Assembly (NCBI GenBank): GCA_035533615.1
Contig: DATLTM010000016.1
Span: 1 to 9,304 of the forward strand
DNA length: 9,304 nucleotides
Reading direction: 5' to 3'
DNA from: C7867-001 sp035533615
GTDB taxonomy: Bacteria > Patescibacteriota > Minisyncoccia > Phycocordibacterales > Phycocordibacteraceae
The notes below the pieces were generated by a model. The model was given only the letters and a program-made list of their open reading frames with translations, was not told where the DNA came from and made no database searches. Positions 6,146 through 9,304 of this stretch are shown here, one piece after another. Every line of letters begins with the position of its first letter. Positions within the stretch are counted from its first letter, which is position 1. A program made the position numbers and the translations under genes.

Positions 6146-6850
6146 ATGAGTGCGAAGGCCTACGACAAGAAAACCGCCGCATTCGCGGGGTTTATGATTC
6201 AGAATTTTCCCGACACGCTGACCAACGAGATCATGGACGGCTGGATGAACAATCCAGCCGCTACAAAGAAGTTCCTCACAGGTCTCGTGCCGCCGCCGAA
6301 AGCTGCGGAGTCATCGGCACTATTCTTCTCCGTCATCGCGACGACTCAAGTTGCCGCGACTGACGCGAAGAAGACGAGCAAGTGCTTCGCCAACTTCTCC
6401 CGCTACCACTATCGCGACGGCGACTTCGATCCCTGGCTCCCGGCCAATCAGCCCAAAGCCGATGCTTGCGCCATCTCGACCCTCGGGTTCGAGAGGGACT
6501 GGACGTTCGTCGAGACCGCTGCCAAGATCCTCGGCGTCGGTGCGAGCCGCAGCGTGAAGCTTATCGGCAAGGCGCTCATCGAGAACGGCCATACCGTGAC
6601 CCTCGCACAAATCGAGGAAATGGTGGAAGCCACCGAGCGCCGAGCGAACACCGGCATGCAGACCAACAGCTACTGGAACTTCTTCTTTGTCGAAACCGGC
6701 AACGAAGATGATCCCGTCTCGGTCGCCGGCGTGTCTCGCGACGTCTCGGGGTGGAACGCGGGCGTCCGCAGGCTCGGCTACGACAGTCGCTGGAGCGCCG
6801 TCGTTCGTCTCCTCGTCTGCAACTTGGACGCTTCGAAACTGGGATCCTAA
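6146..6850 (+). CDS. Conserved-looking hypothetical protein, function unknown
   Basis: I do not recognise a named family for this 234-residue, apparently soluble protein. It has no signal peptide or membrane segment. An N-terminal block at 9-45 (AFAGFMIQNFPDTL, then MDGWMNNPAATKKFL) recalls, from memory only, short N-terminal domains of hypothetical proteins common in Patescibacteria. The middle has an aromatic patch (FSRYHYRDGDFDPWL, 84-98), then a helical stretch LGFERDWTFVETAAKILGV that could be DNA- or RNA-binding. The C-terminal third ends in aromatic strand-like segments (SYWNFFFVE, RWSAVVRLLVCNLDASKLG). Six tryptophans are present. Codons are strongly biased to C or G in third position (CTC, GTC, ATC, GAG, AAC), more than in its neighbours. 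It has its own promoter, a leader hairpin and a strong Shine-Dalgarno, and is followed by a candidate small RNA. This suggests an independently regulated, well-expressed gene. Confidence 0.85.
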   Translation: MSAKAYDKKTAAFAGFMIQNFPDTLTNEIMDGWMNNPAATKKFLTGLVPPPKAAESSALFFSVIATTQVAATDAKKTSKCFANFSRYHYRDGDFDPWLPANQPKADACAISTLGFERDWTFVETAAKILGVGASRSVKLIGKALIENGHTVTLAQIEEMVEATERRANTGMQTNSYWNFFFVETGNEDDPVSVAGVSRDVSGWNAGVRRLGYDSRWSAVVRLLVCNLDASKLGS

Positions 6851-6878
6851 GTCCCTGTATTCGGGCTTCCTCCCAAAA

Positions 6879-6911
6879 TATCCTCGTTCACGCACCGTAT
6901 GGACGAGGGTA
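6879..6911 (+). terminator. Hairpin downstream of the unknown gene, possible weak terminator
   Basis: TATCCTCGT (6879-6887) pairs with ACGAGGGTA (6903-6911) over a 15-base loop: 9 pairs, one G-T. The sequence after it (TCACTTTTG) has only a short T-run three bases away. It may therefore slow or end transcription of the gene stopping at 6850, or simply protect the 3' end. Confidence 0.35.
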
Positions 6912-6953
6912 TCACTTTTGAATGATAGAACTGCTTGCGGCACAAGCTGTGGA

Positions 6954-6979
6954 TTGACAACTCTTCCGCAAGGGATAAT
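6954..6979 (+). promoter_or_regulatory. Possible promoter of the candidate small RNA
   Basis: A perfect -35 hexamer TTGACA (6954-6959) is followed by GATAAT (6974-6979; 5 of 6 to TATAAT). The 14-base spacer is shorter than the usual 16-18, which weakens the call. An off-register TAATAG at 6976 would give 16 bases but match poorly. Transcription would begin near 6985, just before the branched hairpin. Confidence 0.45.
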
Positions 6980-7046
6980 AGTAAGGGGGTGGGTGCACCC
7001 GTAACAGAGGTCGCATGGCCCACCTGTGCTTGCTGTTCCTTAGAAG

Positions 7047-7060
7047 AGAAAGGAGGTGAT
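7047..7060 (+). promoter_or_regulatory. Extended anti-16S (super Shine-Dalgarno) sequence
   Basis: AGAAAGGAGGTGAT is perfectly complementary over 14 bases to the canonical bacterial 16S 3' tail ATCACCTCCTTTCT. A start codon ATG at 7059 overlaps it, too close for normal initiation, and that frame has only five codons. No ATG, GTG or TTG sits at the usual 5-9 base spacing. Confidence 0.6.
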
Positions 7061-7087
7061 GAATCGAATCAACTGAAACATCACGTT

Positions 7088-7107
7088 GTCCCTCTAAGTC
7101 CCTCTAA
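7088..7107 (+). repeat. 10-bp tandem repeat, two perfect copies
   Basis: GTCCCTCTAA occurs twice head to tail (7088-7097, 7098-7107). CCTCTAA of either copy can pair with TTAGAGG at 7114-7120, whose GAGG is also the 5' side of the terminator stem. The repeat could therefore form a structure competing with the terminator. The 10-mer CTAAGTCCCT also occurs at 6847-6856, across the stop codon of the unknown gene. Confidence 0.75.
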
Positions 7108-7116
7108 GCGGTTTTA

Positions 7117-7146
7117 GAGGCCCCTACCTGTTGGGGGCCTCTTTTT
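7117..7146 (+). terminator. Strong intrinsic terminator
   Basis: GAGGCCCC (7117-7124) pairs with GGGGCCTC (7134-7141) across a 9-base loop, and TTTTT follows directly (7142-7146). It is oriented rightward. On the other strand the hairpin is followed by TAAAAC rather than a T-run, so it would serve prmC poorly. Confidence 0.88.
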
Positions 7147-7203
7147 ATCCCAATGTTTTTTGCCGGCTCGATGGACGCGTATTTGATGATAAGAGGACGA
7201 GGT

Positions 7204-8019
7204 TTAGATATTGGGGAATGCTGCTACGATGATGCGCGGTTTACCGTACTGGTCGGTGCGTATCAGAGCGTTGAGACCTTGCTCCGAAAAGAGGGCGCGG
7301 GTTGCCTCTGTGTTCTCGCGGTCGCACTCGACCCAGGCCACGCCACTTTTTGCGAGATAGTTCGGAAGCTCACGCGCGATGCGGCGCAGAACGTTGAGCC
7401 CGTCCTCTCCTGCCAGGAAAGCGCGCGGCGGTTCATAGTCGGCGACGCTCCTCGGGAGCGTGCGGCCGGCGGGAACATAGGGCGGATTCGCGGCGATGAC
7501 GTCGAATGTCATGGTGCCGAACGGTTCAAAGAGGTCGCCGATGCGGACATCGGCCCTTGCGTCATCTAGATTATTTTCGCGGATATTTTTCCATATGGTT
7601 GCTTCGTGCGCTGGATCAATTTCGCCGAAAGAGACATGCACATTCGGTAATTTCGCGAGCGCCGCGCAGCCGATGGCGCCGCTCCCGGCGCAGAGATCAA
7701 GGAAGCGTATAGGCCGTTCATCGGCAGATCCATTTTCGGCCGCGCTCCGTGCCGCTCGGCTAAGTCTCGCTACCGAAAATGATTCTTCCGGCTTCTGGCT
7801 TGCGAGTGTATTGAGTAGTTGTTCCGTCCACCATTCCGTTTCGGGGCGGGGAATGAGCGGATGCGAATCAAGGAATATTTTTAAACCGAGAAACGGCTGG
7901 GAGCCGATGACGTAGGCAAGCGGCTCGCCTCTGGCGAGCCGCCCCTTATCGGCCTTGTATGCCGCACTTTCTTTTCCGCCGTATTTTTCCTCCAGAAGCC
8001 ACTGCTCGTCCTTTGTCAT
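7204..8019 (-). CDS. prmC: Peptide chain release factor N5-glutamine methyltransferase PrmC
   Basis: This 271-residue protein methylates the Gln of the GGQ motif in release factors, using S-adenosylmethionine. Signatures in order are GEPLAYVIGSQPFLG (31-45) and HPLIPRPETEWW (53-64), both typical of PrmC/HemK, then the SAM-binding FLDLCAGSGAIG (106-117), the acidic strand FGEIDP (131-136), and the catalytic NPPYVP (178-183) that binds the glutamine side chain. Between the substrate region and the SAM motif is an unusual Ser/Ala/Arg-rich stretch (about 74-103), encoded partly by a palindrome-bounded insert. The N-terminal helical domain looks short. ATG 8019 is chosen; a TTG two codons upstream is possible. 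A -10-like TATGAT lies about 11 bases upstream at 8036-8031, just past the T-run of the preceding gene's terminator. No Shine-Dalgarno is seen. The release factor gene (prfA) it often neighbours is not in the window. Confidence 0.94.
   Translation of the reverse strand: MTKDEQWLLEEKYGGKESAAYKADKGRLARGEPLAYVIGSQPFLGLKIFLDSHPLIPRPETEWWTEQLLNTLASQKPEESFSVARLSRAARSAAENGSADERPIRFLDLCAGSGAIGCAALAKLPNVHVSFGEIDPAHEATIWKNIRENNLDDARADVRIGDLFEPFGTMTFDVIAANPPYVPAGRTLPRSVADYEPPRAFLAGEDGLNVLRRIARELPNYLAKSGVAWVECDRENTEATRALFSEQGLNALIRTDQYGKPRIIVAAFPNI
7731..7781 (-). repeat. 51-bp palindrome-bounded insert inside prmC
   Basis: CATTTTCGG (7731-7739) and CCGAAAATG (7773-7781) are perfect 9-bp inverted repeats bounding a 51-bp, 17-codon block that keeps the prmC frame. 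It falls between two conserved parts of PrmC, in a linker longer than usual. On the coding strand its interior encodes SVARLSRAARSAAE, low-complexity and basic. Such in-frame palindromic elements are known from Rickettsia; whether this one is repeated in this genome cannot be seen here. Confidence 0.5.
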
Positions 8020-8030
8020 GGACAAACGCT

Positions 8031-8036
8031 ATCATA
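8031..8036 (-). promoter_or_regulatory. Possible -10 element for prmC
   Basis: On the minus strand TATGAT (5 of 6) lies 11 bases before ATG 8019, immediately after the terminator T-run. The -35 position would fall in the terminator loop (TGCAAG) and does not match consensus. The element may be weak, or prmC may depend on read-through. Confidence 0.3.
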
Positions 8037-8040
8037 AAAC

Positions 8041-8072
8041 AAAAACGCCCGCGCTTGCACGCGGGCGTTTTT
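8041..8072 (-). terminator. Perfect terminator hairpin of the RNA-binding protein gene
   Basis: AAAAACGCCCGCG (8041-8053) pairs with CGCGGGCGTTTTT (8060-8072) around the loop CTTGCA: 13 perfect pairs with A- and T-runs at the base. In the leftward direction the stem is followed by TTTTTGTTTTATG, an ideal intrinsic terminator 17 bases after the stop of the RRM gene. The symmetry means it could act rightward too, but no rightward gene ends here. It separates the RRM gene from prmC, which starts 22 bases beyond it. Confidence 0.92.
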
Positions 8073-8088
8073 GTATTCCGGCGAGGAT

Positions 8089-8445
8089 TTAGTATCCGCC
8101 GCGGCCGTATCCGCCGCCGCCGAAACCGCCGCGATCACCGCCGCCGAAACCGCCTTCGCGGCGCGGCGGACGGTCACCCTGCGGGCGGGCGAAAGAAACG
8201 GAGAGCGTGCGCCCGTCCATCTCCTTGCCATCCCAGCGATCGATTGCCGCCTGGGCTTCCGCTTCGGAAGCCATCTCGACGAAACCGAAGCCGCGCGAGC
8301 GGCCCGTCATGCGATCGCTGATAATGCTCGCGGACACGACGTTACCGGCCTCACCGAAGGCCTTCTTCAAATCGTCTTCCGTCGAGCGATAGGGGATACC
8401 GCCCACGTAGAGCTTGTTCCCCTGCACTGATGCTGCATTGTCCAT
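8089..8445 (-). CDS. Single-RRM glycine-rich RNA-binding protein
   Basis: The 118-residue protein has one RNA recognition motif at residues 11-87 and a glycine-rich tail at 98-118. RNP2 is LYVGGI (12-17) and RNP1 is RGFGFVEM (51-58). The aromatic residues Y13, F53 and F55 would stack on RNA bases. The tail GGFGGGDRGGFGGGGYGRGGY is RGG-like and may add nonspecific RNA binding or self-association. The architecture matches the cyanobacterial Rbp and plant GRP families, which bind single-stranded RNA and often respond to cold; a role as RNA chaperone is inferred. Start ATG 8445 gives the full RRM; no Shine-Dalgarno precedes it. It is transcribed alone, being closed by a strong terminator 17 bases downstream. 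Confidence 0.94.
   Translation of the reverse strand: MDNAASVQGNKLYVGGIPYRSTEDDLKKAFGEAGNVVSASIISDRMTGRSRGFGFVEMASEAEAQAAIDRWDGKEMDGRTLSVSFARPQGDRPPRREGGFGGGDRGGFGGGGYGRGGY
8114..8154 (-). repeat. Direct repeat in the glycine-rich tail coding region
   Basis: The 17-mer CCGCCGCCGAAACCGCC (plus strand) occurs at 8114-8130 and 8138-8154, a period of 24 bases or 8 codons. Each copy encodes GGFGGG on the minus strand. Copy number here could change by slippage, altering tail length without breaking the frame. Confidence 0.7.
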
Positions 8446-8685
8446 GTGGTCTGATCTAACTGATTAACCTCGCCGAAACTGAACACTTGCGACCTTGCGG
8501 CCGAGCGAAGCTCGAATACTCTGCGAGTGGGGAAAGTATGCCAGGAATATCCGCGAAGCGCAAGGTATTGTGGATAAGCCTAAGATCAGCCAAAACGCTT
8601 CTCTCCAGTACGTTGCAATACACCGGGTTCTCCAGCGGCTCCATATACAGCGGTCTTATTAGGCGGTTTATATAAAACAATAACT
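8446..8685. other. Gene-free region upstream of the ice-binding gene, with a hairpin block
   Basis: This 240-base divergent region has no convincing gene, although one frame is open on each strand (8487-8675 plus; 8456-8680 minus) without family resemblance or a ribosome-binding site. The part 8486-8541 holds a GC-rich block: CGAGC (8502-8506) pairs with GCTCG (8510-8514), flanked by GACCTTGCGG and GTGGGGAAAGT. It looks like an interspersed repeat unit, not shown to be repeated here. The right end turns AT-rich just before the ice-binding gene. Confidence 0.45.
8669..8676 (+). promoter_or_regulatory. AT-rich -10-like element before the ice-binding gene
   Basis: TATATAAA contains TATATA (8669-8674) and TATAAA (8671-8676), ending 9 bases before ATG 8686. 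A clear -35 is not visible, and no Shine-Dalgarno lies before the ATG (AACAATAACT), so a very short leader is likely. Confidence 0.4.
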
Positions 8686-9304
8686 ATGAAAAACGCACTA
8701 CGTATTTCTCTGCCGGTTCTCGTTTCCGTTGTGCTCTTCGGAGCCTCTGCTCCTTTCGCGTTCGCAGCAACTGCAACGTCTGTAAATCTTGGAACAGCAG
8801 GCAATTTCGCAATTTTAGCAAAAGGAAGTGCACCTGCAGGAATCACTGATGTTCCCACATCTGTTATTACAGGAAATGTCGGAGCGAGTCCAATTACCGG
8901 CGCAGCCATTGGTATAACATGTGCCGAAGTTACTGGAACAATATATTCAGTCGATGCTGCTGGACCTCCACCATGCAGTGTGGAGAACGCTACGTTATTG
9001 AGTACAGCGGTAGGAGACATGGGAACTGCATACACTGCAGCTGCAGGAGGAGCAAATGTTCCCGGAACCGCCGCTTTTTTGAATGTCGGAGCAGGAACTC
9101 TTGGAACTTCCGGTACTAGTCAGCATTTCGTCCCAGGTGTTTATACTTGGACTGGCGGTGTAACAATACCAAATGATATCTACCTTGATGGAAGCGCAAC
9201 TGATGTATGGGTATTCCAGATATCAGGGACCCTCGTTGTCAGCTCTGGTGTGACGGTCCATCTCACTAGTGGCGCACTTGCAAAGAATGTTTTTTGGGCA
9301 GTTA
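8686..9304 (+). CDS. Secreted ice-binding-like protein (DUF3494), 3' end outside window
   Basis: The frame from ATG 8686 stays open to the window end, giving 206 residues without a stop. Residues 1-27 form a signal peptide: K2 and R6, the hydrophobic core SLPVLVSVVLFGASAP, and an Ala-X-Ala cleavage site at A25-F-A27. The mature part matches the DUF3494 ice-binding family closely. It has VNLGTAGNFAILAK at the start, ITGNVGASPITGAAI, then CAEVTGTIYSVDAAGPPPC, MGTAYTAAAGG, GVYTWTGGVTIPNDIYL, DVWVFQISGTL and AKNVFWAV. Known members fold as a right-handed beta-helix and bind ice crystals, inhibiting recrystallisation. Two cysteines (in ITCAEV and PPPCSV) could form a disulfide. Base composition is more AT-rich than in neighbours, which suggests horizontal acquisition. 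About 40-50 further family residues, and any surface anchor, lie beyond the window. Confidence 0.93.
   Translation, partial: MKNALRISLPVLVSVVLFGASAPFAFAATATSVNLGTAGNFAILAKGSAPAGITDVPTSVITGNVGASPITGAAIGITCAEVTGTIYSVDAAGPPPCSVENATLLSTAVGDMGTAYTAAAGGANVPGTAAFLNVGAGTLGTSGTSQHFVPGVYTWTGGVTIPNDIYLDGSATDVWVFQISGTLVVSSGVTVHLTSGALAKNVFWAV

Larger units (their letters stand above)
6986..7146 (+). ncRNA. Candidate structured small RNA (about 160 nt)
   Basis: No credible gene is present between 6851 and 7203, but this part is rich in structure. At the 5' end GGTGGG (6988-6993) pairs with CCCACC (7019-7024). Inside it TGC pairs with GCA and ACC with GGT, forming a 12-pair bulged hairpin with loop CGTAACAGA. 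A 14-base sequence complementary to the usual 16S rRNA 3' tail follows at 7047-7060. GTGATG (7056-7061) can pair with CATCAC (7079-7084). A 10-bp tandem repeat and a strong terminator close the unit. The next gene downstream is on the opposite strand, so the terminator is not an attenuator for it. Tiny frames exist (14 codons from 7015, 5 codons from 7059), but neither has a well-placed ribosome-binding site. I recognise no known RNA family. It could instead be the 3' untranslated end of the unknown gene's mRNA. Confidence 0.5.

Noticed and set aside
7040..7070. Minus-strand ATCACCTCCTTTCT as the 3' end of a 16S rRNA gene or fragment
   Set aside because: The bases before it do not match the conserved end of 16S (no GGTTGG before ATCACC), and no other rRNA signature is present. 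It is better read as an anti-16S element on the plus strand.
7015..7076. Leader peptides (14 codons from 7015, stop overlapping a 5-codon frame from 7059)
   Set aside because: Neither has a Shine-Dalgarno at a working distance or a codon pattern typical of attenuation, and no rightward gene follows that they could regulate.
6986..7146. tRNA, SRP RNA, tmRNA or 6S RNA
   Set aside because: No cloverleaf, no SRP tetraloop domain, no tRNA-like end with a tag frame, and no 6S-type long central bubble could be recognised.
8456..8680. Open frames on both strands between the RRM gene and the ice-binding gene
   Set aside because: Neither has family resemblance or a ribosome-binding site, and the two lie opposite each other. 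The open frames are likely due to composition.
1..9304. Recoding of TGA as glycine (as in Gracilibacteria or Absconditabacteria)
   Set aside because: TGA ends dnaG, the nuclease and the exonuclease at sensible family lengths, and glycines are encoded by normal GGN codons.

Overview
The window most resembles a chromosomal piece of a Candidate Phyla Radiation (Patescibacteria, Parcubacteria-like) bacterium. The reasons are the compact mix of core genes, most starts lacking a Shine-Dalgarno sequence, a sigma factor with a very lysine-rich N-terminal tail, a small single-RRM glycine-rich RNA-binding protein, and a hypothetical protein of a type I associate with this group. This placement is inference, since no rRNA is present. 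TGA, TAG and TAA all end recognisable genes, so the standard bacterial code applies and TGA is not recoded.

Layout. Positions 1-3431 are a rightward cluster. It holds the 3' end of dnaG (primase), rpoD (main sigma factor), an HD-domain phosphohydrolase whose C-terminus is displaced by an apparent one-base frameshift, and a PD-(D/E)XK nuclease. Convergent to it, 5982 down to 3454 is a tightly packed leftward unit: hisS, a DEDDy-type 3'-5' exonuclease, and a membrane-anchored DsbA-like thiol oxidoreductase. The gaps are 4 bases and an ATGA overlap.

Positions 6024-7146 carry the least familiar material. A good sigma-70-type promoter leads through a leader hairpin and a strong Shine-Dalgarno to a 234-residue protein of unknown function. 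It is followed by a gene-free stretch with a second possible promoter, a branched hairpin, a 14-base match to the complement of the canonical 16S rRNA 3' tail, a 10-bp tandem repeat and a strong intrinsic terminator. I read this as a candidate small RNA.

Positions 8445 down to 7204 hold two leftward genes, an RRM RNA-binding protein and prmC (release-factor methyltransferase), separated by a perfect 13-bp terminator hairpin. prmC carries an in-frame 51-bp palindrome-bounded insert. After a 240-bp gene-free region, a rightward gene begins at 8686 and runs off the window. It encodes a secreted DUF3494 ice-binding-type protein.

The core genes cover replication priming, transcription initiation, translation (hisS, prmC), DNA/RNA processing and extracytoplasmic disulfide chemistry. 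The unknown gene with its RNA neighbour, and the ice-binding protein, are the accessory elements.
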